Origin: Halorussus aquaticus | Lineage (GTDB): Archaea > Halobacteriota > Halobacteria > Halobacteriales > Haladaptataceae | Reading direction: 5' to 3' | NCBI RefSeq assembly: GCF_024218795.1 | Contig: NZ_CP100400.1 | Span: 1,302,001 to 1,366,000, forward strand | DNA length: 64,000 nucleotides | Part shown: positions 26,105-34,133 of the stretch, piece after piece | Layout of the letters: each line of letters starts with the position of its first letter | Numbering within the stretch: the stretch's first letter is position 1 | Translations under genes and position numbers: made by a program | Notes under the pieces: model-generated | What the model was told of the DNA's origin: nothing | Database searches by the model: none | Seen by the model: only the letters and a program-made list of their open reading frames with translations

Positions 26105-26175
26105 GTGACCCCGTTTCAGACCTCGGCGAGTCTCGGACGCCCACACTTCCGGCGTCGCCTCTCGGTACCGGCGAG

Positions 26176-29031
26176 TCACTCTCGCAACCGCTCTTGCCAC
26201 TCCTGAACCCGGTTCATCAACTCGATGGGTGAGGTGTCGCTCAGGTCCGTGTCCTTCACCGCCTCCGCCACGGCTTCCGTCTCCGGGTCCACCGACTGCG
26301 TATCGACCGACTCCACATCCACTGACCCCGCATCGTCGCTCCCGCCTGCGCCGTCTCCACCCGCGTCGTCGCCCCCGCGGAACTGCCCCGACCCGAGGTC
26401 GAACACGACCTGCTGCGGGTCGCTCTCGCCGCCGCGCTGGCCGCCTCCGTCGCCGCTCTGGCCGCCGCGCACGTCGATGGCCTCGTCCTCGCGGAGTCGC
26501 CGGAGGACGTCGCGCGAGCGCTCGACCACCGGTTCGGGCACCCCGGCGAGGTCCGCGACGTGAATCCCGTACGAGCGATTCGTCGGCCCGTCCTCGACGG
26601 TTCGGAGGAAGGTCACGTCGCCGTCCGACTCGTCCGCGGCGATGTGGACGTTCTGGACGCCGGGGAGTCGGTCGGCGAGGCTCGTGAGTTCGTGGTAGTG
26701 GGTCGCGAACAGAGTCTTCGACCCGACCTGATTGGCGAGGTACTCCGTGGCGGCCCACGCGATGGAGATGCCGTCGTAGGTCGCGGTGCCTCGGCCCACC
26801 TCGTCCAGAATGACCAGCGAGTCCTCGGTGGCCGAGTGGAGGATGTTCGATAGCTCCTGCATCTCGACCATGAACGTCGAGCGACCCTGCGCGAGTTCGT
26901 CAAGCGCGCCGACGCGGGTGTAGATGCCGTCCACGACCCCGACCTCCGCGGCGTCGGCCGGGACGAAGCTCCCGATCTGGGCGAGCAGGGTTATCAGCGC
27001 GGCCTGTCGCATGTACGTCGATTTGCCCGACATGTTGGGTCCCGTGACGACGAGGAACCGGCGTTCGCCGTCGCGTCCGGCGGCGGATTCGCGGTCGGAC
27101 GGCGAAGTCGCCGGGGCCGACGAGGAGGCCGTCCGGTCGGACGACGAGGACGCGCGCGCCCCGTCCATCCGGAGGTCGTTCGGGACGAACTCGGTCGTGC
27201 GCTCGACCACGGGGTGGCGGCCCGCGTCGATGCGGAGGTCCCCCGACTCGGTGAGTTCGGGTCGGACCCAGTCGTTCTCGACGGCGTGGACCGCGAGGCT
27301 GGCGAGGGCGTCGAGTTCCGCGAGGGCGCGTCCCACCGACTGCAGGAGGTCGGCGCGCTCGGCGACCCCCTCCCGCAGGTCGCCGAACAGTTCGTACTCC
27401 AGTTCGCCCCGGCGCTCTTCGAGGCGGAATATCTGGCGCTCGCGCTCGTCCAACTCGTCGGTGGTGTAGCGCTCGGAGTTCTTCAGGCTCTTGAGTCGGT
27501 CGTAGCGGTCAGGAACCTTCCCCGTCTCGGAGTTCCCGACCTGAATGTAGTAGCCGTCGGTCTTGTTGCGGTCCACTTGGAGGTGCCCGATTCCGGTCTT
27601 TCGCTTCTCGCGGTCGTCCAGCGTCGCCAGCCACTCCTCGGCCTCCTCGTGGCGGTCGATAATCTCGTCCAACTCGTCGTCGTAGCCCCGGCGGAACAGG
27701 CCGCCCTCCGTGACGGTTCCCGGCGGGTCGTCCGCGAGCGCGTCCAACTCGTCGCGGAGGGCGGCGGCCGCCTCGCGGTCCGGTCGCGTGACGATTTCCG
27801 CGAGCGGCGACTCCGACAGCGTGGGGTCGCTGGCGACGGCGTCGGCGACTTCTGGTAAGAGCGCGAGGGTCTCGCGCACTCGCAGGAGGTCGCGAGCGTC
27901 CGCGCTCCCGTGGGCCGCTTTGCTCGCCAGTCGTTCGAGGTCGTAGGCCCCGTCGAGCGTCTCCCGGACCGTCTCGCGGGCCAGCGCGGAGTCGGCGAAC
28001 GCGGCCACGCCGTCGCCCCGCCTGCGGAGGGTCGGCAGGTCCTGTCGGGGTCGCTGGAGCCACTCCTTCAGCAGGCGCTTGCCCGGACTCGTCACCGTGT
28101 GGTCGATGGTGTCGAACAGCGACCCGTCGCGGTCGCCCTGCATCGTCTCGGTGAGTTCGAGGTTGCGCTGGGTCGTCGCGTCGAGCGAGACGTGGTCGTC
28201 GCCCTCGTAGGACTGCAGGCGCGTCATCGAGGCCTTGACGCCGGTCCCGGTCTCCTCGACGTACGAGAGCAGCGCGCCCGCGGCCTGCACCTGCGGGTTC
28301 TCGTTCCGCCTGCTCGCTCCCGCCGTATCGTCGAGACCGACGCTGGCGAGGGTCTCCTGCCCGAACTGCGCCTTCGTCTCGTGGGTCGCCCGACCCGGCG
28401 CGAACGCGTCGGCCTGATGGAGCGTGAGCGTCGCGTCGGTGCGCTCGCGAATCCGGTCGAGGAACGCGTCGTCGTTGCGGACCTCGGGGCCGGGCAGGAC
28501 TTCGGCGGGGTCGAACCGGTACAGTTCGGTGAACACCCGGTCGGTCGCGGCGTCGGCGTCCTCGCCGGTGACCTCCGTCACGAGGAACCTGCCGGTGGTC
28601 ACGTCGGCCACGCCGAGACCGTAGCGCTCCGGCGAGACCCGGACGACCGCGGCCAGATACTGGGCGTCGGCGTCGGTCGTCTCCAGCAGGGTACCCGGGG
28701 TCACGACCCGCGTAATCTCGCGGGCGTGGCCGTCGTCGGTCTCGTACTGGTCGGCGATGGCGACGCGGTAGCCCCGCTCGACCAACTGCTTGAGGTGGGG
28801 CGTGAGTTTGTCCACCGGGACGCCTGCCATCGGGTAATTGGACCCGTGGCTGGACTTCTGGGAGACCTTCAGGTCCAGCAGGTCCGCGACCGTCTCGGCG
28901 TCCTCGCCGAAGAACTCGTAGAAGTCGCCGACCTGCATCACGAGGAAGTCGGCGTCGGTCTCGGCCTTGAGCGAGAGGAACTCGCCGACGATGCCGGTCG
29001 CCTCGGCGTCAGCCTCGGACACGGCGGCCAC
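26176..29031 (-). CDS. mutS: DNA mismatch repair protein MutS
   Basis: This 951-residue protein has the mismatch-reading motif GDFYEFF (35-41, Phe37-x-Glu39) of MutS1. Connector, lever and clamp domains follow. The ABC ATPase has Walker A GPNMSGKST (664-672), Walker B LVILDEVGRGTATYDG (about 739-754) and FATHYHEL. The last ~50 residues form the MutL/beta-interaction helix pair after an acidic Gly/Asp-rich insert. An acidic insert near 625-655 is also halophile-typical. It transcribes toward the candidate origin. MutL is encoded about 12 kb away on the same strand. Confidence 0.96.
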   Translation of the reverse strand: MAAVSEADAEATGIVGEFLSLKAETDADFLVMQVGDFYEFFGEDAETVADLLDLKVSQKSSHGSNYPMAGVPVDKLTPHLKQLVERGYRVAIADQYETDDGHAREITRVVTPGTLLETTDADAQYLAAVVRVSPERYGLGVADVTTGRFLVTEVTGEDADAATDRVFTELYRFDPAEVLPGPEVRNDDAFLDRIRERTDATLTLHQADAFAPGRATHETKAQFGQETLASVGLDDTAGASRRNENPQVQAAGALLSYVEETGTGVKASMTRLQSYEGDDHVSLDATTQRNLELTETMQGDRDGSLFDTIDHTVTSPGKRLLKEWLQRPRQDLPTLRRRGDGVAAFADSALARETVRETLDGAYDLERLASKAAHGSADARDLLRVRETLALLPEVADAVASDPTLSESPLAEIVTRPDREAAAALRDELDALADDPPGTVTEGGLFRRGYDDELDEIIDRHEEAEEWLATLDDREKRKTGIGHLQVDRNKTDGYYIQVGNSETGKVPDRYDRLKSLKNSERYTTDELDERERQIFRLEERRGELEYELFGDLREGVAERADLLQSVGRALAELDALASLAVHAVENDWVRPELTESGDLRIDAGRHPVVERTTEFVPNDLRMDGARASSSSDRTASSSAPATSPSDRESAAGRDGERRFLVVTGPNMSGKSTYMRQAALITLLAQIGSFVPADAAEVGVVDGIYTRVGALDELAQGRSTFMVEMQELSNILHSATEDSLVILDEVGRGTATYDGISIAWAATEYLANQVGSKTLFATHYHELTSLADRLPGVQNVHIAADESDGDVTFLRTVEDGPTNRSYGIHVADLAGVPEPVVERSRDVLRRLREDEAIDVRGGQSGDGGGQRGGESDPQQVVFDLGSGQFRGGDDAGGDGAGGSDDAGSVDVESVDTQSVDPETEAVAEAVKDTDLSDTSPIELMNRVQEWQERLRE

Positions 29032-29340
29032 CTCCCCGGAGGGACGAACGCGAGAGTAGAGTCATCATCGGGAGACAGGGGCGACGACGACTAAAACGGT
29101 CCGGGTTGCATCGGAGTCATCCCGCTGTACTTCGACGATGGCAGTGTCGGTTTGAACCACCACTGATACGTGGGGAAATCACCGACGCACGAGTGACGTA
29201 ACCGCCCGCGCTAACGGACGGCGCTCGGGGTACTTCCGCCATCGAACCCTGTAAATCGTGGAGGCGTACAATCGTGTACTGACGACGAAACTGATTAGTC
29301 GGTCGTAGTGGTCCTTCCGCGTTGGGGGTGACCGTTCGTC
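29032..29340. other. Divergent intergenic region before an isolated gene
   Basis: About 309 bp between mutS (minus) and the secreted protein gene (plus), more AT-rich than the surroundings toward 29240-29300. GGGGGTGA at 29324-29331, nine bases before the ATG at 29341, is a plausible Shine-Dalgarno sequence. No other feature is evident. Confidence 0.5.
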
Positions 29341-30633
29341 ATGGACCGAACAAGCAGACGAGCGTTCTTGGCAGGCATCTGTGGCATGCCGTTCCTCTCG
29401 TCGCACACCGTGGACGTGGAACAGGCGAGAGACGGGATTCTGGTCGATGTCAAGGGTTGGCGGAACGACCCGCTCACGCTGGACGAGGTGAACCGAATTC
29501 AACGAGATGCGATAGACGACTACAGGAAGCAGTACGGCAACGCACCGATTAGCGTCGGCGAGTTCCGATTCCGACGCGACCCCGCGATTATGGCGTTCGT
29601 ATACAAAATTGCCCCGGACGGGCGTAGTCGGTACTACATCGGGGGTATGTACGACAGAAGCCGGATTCCGACGACAGGGGAAACGACGACTGAGGAGGTG
29701 GCCGAAACGACGACGACTGAGGAGGTGGCCGAAACGACGACGACTGAGGAAACGACGACCGAAGCGTTCGAGAGGACGACGACCGAGACAGTCGAGGAGC
29801 CGACAACGACGACTGAAGAAACTGTCACCTCCGAAGACATCGAGACGACGGAGGGACTCGTGGAGACGACGACCGAGGCGGCCGACGGGACTCCCGGGTT
29901 CGTGGAGGACGAGGTCCGAAACATCCACAAGACGGCACGGGAGCAGAGGAAACGACTGGCCGAATCTATGACCGCCACTGCTACCGAAACGGAGTCCCGA
30001 CCCGAGACGACGCGTCACGAATCTGGTTGGGGTTACACCGGTGACATCCAGGACCAGTCTGACGAAGCGTGGCGGTTCCTTACCGGCGGTACGTTGGACG
30101 TTCGTAAGTCCCCGTATGGAAGCGTCGTATCGGTGGTAGACGTGTATCACTACGACGCCGGGCTCGACCGAAATCTGTTGGCGGCCAGACAGAACTTGAA
30201 CGTCTACCCGGGATTCACTCAGTTCGATACCGACGAGCAGTGGATGAATCGTCGTTCGATTGCGTCCCACGACTGGAACCAAGGATACGCCAATCGAATC
30301 AGCCTGACCGCACACGAACCGGCCGGACTACGAAACGGCAGTTATCGGACCTCCATGTTCCTTGGCGTGCGCAATGTTGGTCTGCGCTGGTCGTACTCTC
30401 AGCCGAACGTGCGACGTGAAGACCACTCGGAGAATCCCACCGCAAAGTGGGTGTGGTTCTGGAACGAGGGCCACACCAACCCGGCGGTGTTCGAGGTCGG
30501 TAGCGAAGCCGAGGCGTCGTCGAACCCGTCTCACGGTGACGCGATAATCGACGTTCGTTCGCTTTCAGAGTTCGCAAAATCGCGGTCAGAGCGAAATACG
30601 GTCCGTGCCGTTCAACGGTTCGCGTACGAATAG
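29341..30633 (+). CDS. Tat-type secreted protein with Thr/Glu repeats, unknown function
   Basis: The 430-residue protein begins MDRTSRRAFLAGICGMPFLSS, a twin-arginine signal with SRRAFLAG. A small globular region (about 30-105, with IAPDGRSRYYIGGMY) is followed by a long Thr/Glu-rich linker (about 113-185). This includes 27-bp tandem repeats at 29691 and 29718 coding TEEVAETTT-like units. A C-terminal domain (about 225-430) is rich in aromatic residues (WGYTGD, VDVYHYDAG, RWSYSQPN, WVWFWNEGHTNPA). Base composition is visibly lower in GC and codon use is less biased than in neighbours, suggesting acquired DNA. I recognise no family. Confidence 0.75.
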   Translation: MDRTSRRAFLAGICGMPFLSSHTVDVEQARDGILVDVKGWRNDPLTLDEVNRIQRDAIDDYRKQYGNAPISVGEFRFRRDPAIMAFVYKIAPDGRSRYYIGGMYDRSRIPTTGETTTEEVAETTTTEEVAETTTTEETTTEAFERTTTETVEEPTTTTEETVTSEDIETTEGLVETTTEAADGTPGFVEDEVRNIHKTAREQRKRLAESMTATATETESRPETTRHESGWGYTGDIQDQSDEAWRFLTGGTLDVRKSPYGSVVSVVDVYHYDAGLDRNLLAARQNLNVYPGFTQFDTDEQWMNRRSIASHDWNQGYANRISLTAHEPAGLRNGSYRTSMFLGVRNVGLRWSYSQPNVRREDHSENPTAKWVWFWNEGHTNPAVFEVGSEAEASSNPSHGDAIIDVRSLSEFAKSRSERNTVRAVQRFAYE

Positions 30634-30672
30634 TCGTTGGTGAGGACTTCCGGTTCGCGGACGAAGTTTCGA

Positions 30673-30870
30673 CTACACCTTCGCCGTGTACCCGGCGTCC
30701 TCGACCGCGGCCGCGATGTCCTCGTCGGAGGCCTCCCCTTCGACCGTCACGCTGTCGCGCTCGTTGTCGGCCTCTGCGTCGGTCACGCCCGGCAGGTCCC
30801 GCAGCGCGTTCTCGACGTTCTCCTCGCAGCCGCCACAGCTCATGCCTTCGACGGTTATCTGTTTCGCCAT
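30673..30870 (-). CDS. Heavy-metal-associated domain protein, copper chaperone type
   Basis: The 65-residue protein from ATG 30870 (an in-frame ATG nine bases earlier is possible) is one HMA fold: MAKQITVEGMSCGGCEENVENAL. The metal-binding GMSCGGC motif is at about 9-15, and the C-terminus IAAAVEDAGYTAKV is typical. It would carry Cu+ to a P-type ATPase or other acceptor. It is followed on the other strand by DUF4396 and DUF326 genes, forming a small copper-handling group; no CopA ATPase is in this window. Confidence 0.9.
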   Translation of the reverse strand: MAKQITVEGMSCGGCEENVENALRDLPGVTDAEADNERDSVTVEGEASDEDIAAAVEDAGYTAKV

Positions 30871-31054
30871 GTACGTCACTAGGGGAGCGCTCCTTTTCGG
30901 ACTTTCCCCTTCGATTCTACGCTCTGAACTCGGAATATAGCTCAGAAAATAAGGTTAATGACGGGAGACGGTGAGGAATACGTCGAAAAACCCCTCGGAA
31001 TAGCGTTGCGGATTAGCCACAACCCGGTAAAACGCGAGAGCCGTATCGACGTAC

Positions 31055-31732
31055 ATGGGTATCCAACAGGCGCTCCAGAACGTGCTGACGAACCCCACCG
31101 TCCTCGCGGTGTGGGCCGTCGTCGTCGCGCTGTCGCTCGGCGTCCTCGTCTGGGACCTCCGGACGAACAACACGGAACTGAAGAGCCTCATGAAGTTCGT
31201 TTGGGGCTTCACCGTGCTGTACTCCGGGCCGCTGGGTCTCGTCGGCTACTGGTACTCGGGCCGGGCCCAGATAGACCGCGACTCGCTCTGGCGGAAGGGG
31301 TTCCGGTCGGTCAGCCACTGCTACTCGGGTTGTGGAACCGGCGAGGTGCTGGGCTTCTCCATCGCGGTCGGTCTGTTCGCGTTCAAGACGACGGGCGTCG
31401 TCGTCCTCACCTTCGCGCTGGCGTACTTCTTCGGCTATCTCATGACGGTCGGCCCGCTCCTGCAGGAGGGGGTCGGCCTGCGAGAGGCGCTCTGGGACGC
31501 CTTCTACTCCGAGACCGCGAGCATCACCGTGATGGAAATCGTCGCCATCAGCAGCGACATCTGGCTGGCGGGCGAGGCCGGACTGGGCGACGTGCTGTTC
31601 TGGACCTCGCTGGTGTTCTCACTGACGCTGGGCCTCCTCGCGGCCTATCCGGTCAACCTCCTGCTCATTCACTTCGGCGTCAAGGAGGGGATGATGAACC
31701 CCGCGAAGATGGGGACCGAGATGGGGGCGTGA
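31055..31732 (+). CDS. DUF4396 membrane protein
   Basis: This 225-residue integral membrane protein has about six helices. Its core SVSHCYSGCGTGEVLGFSIA is the DUF4396 signature, with two cysteines and a histidine close together. YFFGYLMTVGPLL and the C-terminal helix LAAYPVNLLLIHFGVKEGM follow. Family members are often found next to or fused with HMA metal domains. Here an HMA chaperone is encoded divergently 184 bp away, and a copper-binding DUF326 protein lies 86 bp downstream. A transport or metal-sensing role is inferred only from context. Confidence 0.82.
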   Translation: MGIQQALQNVLTNPTVLAVWAVVVALSLGVLVWDLRTNNTELKSLMKFVWGFTVLYSGPLGLVGYWYSGRAQIDRDSLWRKGFRSVSHCYSGCGTGEVLGFSIAVGLFAFKTTGVVVLTFALAYFFGYLMTVGPLLQEGVGLREALWDAFYSETASITVMEIVAISSDIWLAGEAGLGDVLFWTSLVFSLTLGLLAAYPVNLLLIHFGVKEGMMNPAKMGTEMGA

Positions 31733-31818
31733 CGACTCCGACAGGAGCCGAAACGAACGACCTCACCCCGTTTTAGCCACCGAGCGTAAGTCGCTCGCTA
31801 TCGTGTCACCCAGATGCG

Positions 31819-32169
31819 ATGGCACTAGCAGAACTCGAACTGAACGACACCGCCGAGGAGTGCATGGACAACTGCCTCGAAGCGATGCAGGCCTGCGAGT
31901 GGTGCGCCGACCAGTGTCTCGACGAGGACATGGACATGTCCAAGTGCATCCGCCTCTGTCGGGACGTGGCCGACCTCGCCAGCGAACACGCGCGGTTCAT
32001 GGCGCGTAACTCCAACTACAGCACCCAACTCGCGGAGGCCTGCGCCGGGGCCTGCGAAGAGTGCGCCGAGGAGTGTCGGCGTCACGACCAGGACCACTGT
32101 CAGGTCTGTGCCGACGTGCTGGACGACTGCGCCGAGTCGTGCCGCCAGATGATGCAGCAGGCGGCCTGA
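31819..32169 (+). CDS. DUF326 four-helix-bundle copper-binding protein
   Basis: The 116-residue protein contains 15 cysteines arranged as CxxxC pairs along predicted helices (EECMDNC, ACEWCADQC, KCIRLC, ACAGACEECAEEC, CQVCADVLDDCAESC). This pattern matches the Csp-type copper storage four-helix bundles (DUF326), where inward-facing cysteines bind many Cu+ ions. There is no signal peptide, so it is probably the cytosolic (Csp3-like) kind. It follows the DUF4396 gene on the same strand. Confidence 0.88.
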   Translation: MALAELELNDTAEECMDNCLEAMQACEWCADQCLDEDMDMSKCIRLCRDVADLASEHARFMARNSNYSTQLAEACAGACEECAEECRRHDQDHCQVCADVLDDCAESCRQMMQQAA

Positions 32170-32182
32170 CGGCGCTCCCGAC

Positions 32183-32479
32183 TCACAGCCGCGACTCGAT
32201 TTCTTCGACCAGTTCGCGCGCCGCGGCGACGCGTTCGTCGGCCGCGTCGTTTCCGGTCGATTCGACGTTCGAGAGCAGCATCCCGACCTGCCCGACGCGC
32301 TTCTCGACGACCGCCTCGGGTACGTCCGGACCGGTCGCGTCCTCGCAGACCGCCTCGGCCTCGCCCAGCCACTGACTCGCCCGCGCTTCGACCGGCAACT
32401 CGGCGGTCGCTTCGAGGTGGTCGTGCAGGTCCGCGACGAGCGCCGCGAGGTCCTCGCCGTCGTCGTCGGAATCGGACAT
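32183..32479 (-). CDS. Small acidic helical protein, unknown function
   Basis: The 98-residue product is strongly acidic and predicted helical throughout (DLAALVADLHDHLEATAEL, PEAVVEKRVGQVGMLLSNV). No cysteines or membrane segments. It is convergent with the DUF326 gene, 13 bp apart. Composition and frame are typical of haloarchaeal coding DNA, but I recognise no family. Confidence 0.65.
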   Translation of the reverse strand: MSDSDDDGEDLAALVADLHDHLEATAELPVEARASQWLGEAEAVCEDATGPDVPEAVVEKRVGQVGMLLSNVESTGNDAADERVAAARELVEEIESRL

Positions 32480-32551
32480 ACGCGTCCTACGTCGCGCTCT
32501 GGTAACAGTAGTGCGGTCGAAGCGACTCCGATGCGACGGTCGAAGCGACGC

Positions 32552-33940
32552 TCAGTGCGCGTCCAGTAACGTCAGCACGCGCTCGGCCAACTCCTCGCCG
32601 TCCTCGGCCACCACTTTCGTCATGGCCTCCTTCCCGACTTCGCCCCGGTCCACGACGGCGACCGGGGTCCCCTCGACCGACTCGAAGGCCCGTCTGGCAC
32701 CCCACTGCATCGTGGATCCTTCGCGCTTCTTCACCTCGTCCGGTTCCGCGCCGCGGTCGTACGCGGCGACCGCCCAGTCCAGACGCTCCAGCGCGGCCTC
32801 CACGTCCGCGTCGAACCGGCAGTTCACCGCGAACCGGAGGTCGGGGTCGAACTCCCGACAGGCGAGCAGGAAGCGCGCGACGTGGCTCGACGCGCCGAAG
32901 CGCACGCCCCGGTTCGGTTTCACGCCGGAGAACGTCCGCGTGATACGCCCTTCCACGGCGGCGGTCTCGCCGACCGATTCGGCGTAGGGCGTCGCGCCGA
33001 CGACGTTCATTCCGACCTCCGGTACGAGGGCCGACACGTCGGCCTCCACGAACGTCTGGACGACTTCACGGACCGCCTCCGCGGTCGGTTCGCGCGCCGC
33101 CCGGTTCCGCCGCTCGACGCCGTGGTGGACCGCGCCCGGTCCCTCGCCCACGTCGAGGTGGTAGCGAATTGAGCGAGTCACGACGTCCACGCCCGCCTCG
33201 ACGGACTCCGCGAGGGCGTCGCCGCGGGCGAGACGCGCCGCGACGGCCGCCGAGAGCGCACATCCGGACCCGTGGGTCGCGTCGGTCTCGACGCGGGGAT
33301 GCTCGAAGGTTCGGGTCCCGTCCGGCGTCACCAGCACGTCCTGAAGCGCGTCGCCTCCGACGTGGCCGCCCTTGACGAGCGCGGCGTCGGCACCCATCGC
33401 CAGCAGTTCCTCGCCAGCCTCGACCGCGGACTCGCGGCTCTCGACCGTCACGCCGGTCAGGACCGCGGCCTCGTCGGCGTTGGGCGTCACCAGCGCGGCC
33501 GCAGAAATCAGTTCCTCGTACGCCGCCTCGGCCTCGCGGTCGAGCAGTCTGTCGCCGGAGGTCGCGACCATCACCGGGTCCACGACGACGGGGAAGGCCG
33601 CGCTCGCGGCGCGGTCTGCGACGACCCCGACGATTTCTGCAGTGGCGAGCATCCCCGTCTTGGCCGCCCGCACGCCGAAGTCGCCGGTCACGGCGTCGAT
33701 TTGGGCCGCGACCTCCTCGGCGGGCAGGACGTGGGTGGACTCGACGCCGCGCGTGTGCTGGGCCGTGACCGCGGTCACGGCGCTCGTCCCGAACGCGTCG
33801 TGGGCCTCGATTGTCTTCAGATCCGCCTGCACGCCCGCGCCGCCGCCCGAATCGCTCCCGGCGACGGTGAGCGCGACTGGCTTCTCGACCGGTGCTGGCG
33901 TCCGCGTCTCGGTCGCAGATGGTCGGCTCCCTCTGCTCAT
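32552..33940 (-). CDS. thiD: HMP/HMP-P kinase fused to thiamine-phosphate synthase (ThiD-ThiN)
   Basis: From ATG 33940 the protein has 462 residues; an upstream in-frame start at 34066 adds non-acidic sequence and is rejected. Residues 20-275 are ThiD: VAGSDSGGGAGVQADLKT, VVVDPVMVATSGDRLL, LVTPNADEA and the DATHGSGCALSAAVAARLA anion hole. Residues about 290-460 are the ThiN domain (VPEVGMNVVGATPYA, KPNRGVRFGASSHVARFLL, KKREGSTMQWGARRAFE). The ThiDN fusion phosphorylates hydroxymethylpyrimidine and joins it with the thiazole phosphate, and is the usual archaeal arrangement. I saw no THI-box riboswitch upstream. Confidence 0.93.
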   Translation of the reverse strand: MSRGSRPSATETRTPAPVEKPVALTVAGSDSGGGAGVQADLKTIEAHDAFGTSAVTAVTAQHTRGVESTHVLPAEEVAAQIDAVTGDFGVRAAKTGMLATAEIVGVVADRAASAAFPVVVDPVMVATSGDRLLDREAEAAYEELISAAALVTPNADEAAVLTGVTVESRESAVEAGEELLAMGADAALVKGGHVGGDALQDVLVTPDGTRTFEHPRVETDATHGSGCALSAAVAARLARGDALAESVEAGVDVVTRSIRYHLDVGEGPGAVHHGVERRNRAAREPTAEAVREVVQTFVEADVSALVPEVGMNVVGATPYAESVGETAAVEGRITRTFSGVKPNRGVRFGASSHVARFLLACREFDPDLRFAVNCRFDADVEAALERLDWAVAAYDRGAEPDEVKKREGSTMQWGARRAFESVEGTPVAVVDRGEVGKEAMTKVVAEDGEELAERVLTLLDAH

Positions 33941-34133
33941 TAGCTGGTGGTAAAACAACGTGGTACTTAGTGGTGCGGGGTCGTAGCCGAGATTCCTCGG
34001 TGGCGCTGTAGGTCGAACTGAAACATTTCCCGCTGTCGCTCCATCCGGCAGAAACCCGTACTGCAACCGTCCGCACGTCCGAACCGGGGCCGCGCTCGTA
34101 TGGACGCCCTTTTAATCCCGCGAGACCCTACCT

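Larger units (their letters stand above)
25433..26175. other. Candidate replication origin (orc-linked repeat-rich intergenic region)
   Basis: A gene-free 743-bp region lies between the orc gene and mutS. It contains five copies of a repeat with core CACCTCTATCGAAGTGTT: two in plus orientation (25605, 25830) and three inverted (25994, 26041, 26087). Copies 1 and 3 (25602-25625, 25994-26017) form a perfect 24-bp inverted repeat. Between the two orientations lie a pyrimidine-rich tract (about 25749-25814) and a more AT-rich stretch (about 25865-25916) that could unwind. Haloarchaeal origins usually combine an orc gene, inverted origin recognition boxes and an AT-rich unwinding element, which is the arrangement seen here. 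The repeat is not the classic G-rich ORB that I know, so assignment rests on arrangement. Confidence 0.7.

Noticed and set aside
33941..34133. TPP riboswitch upstream of the ThiD-ThiN gene
   Set aside because: I looked for THI-box patterns on the minus strand and found none; control may be by a protein regulator.
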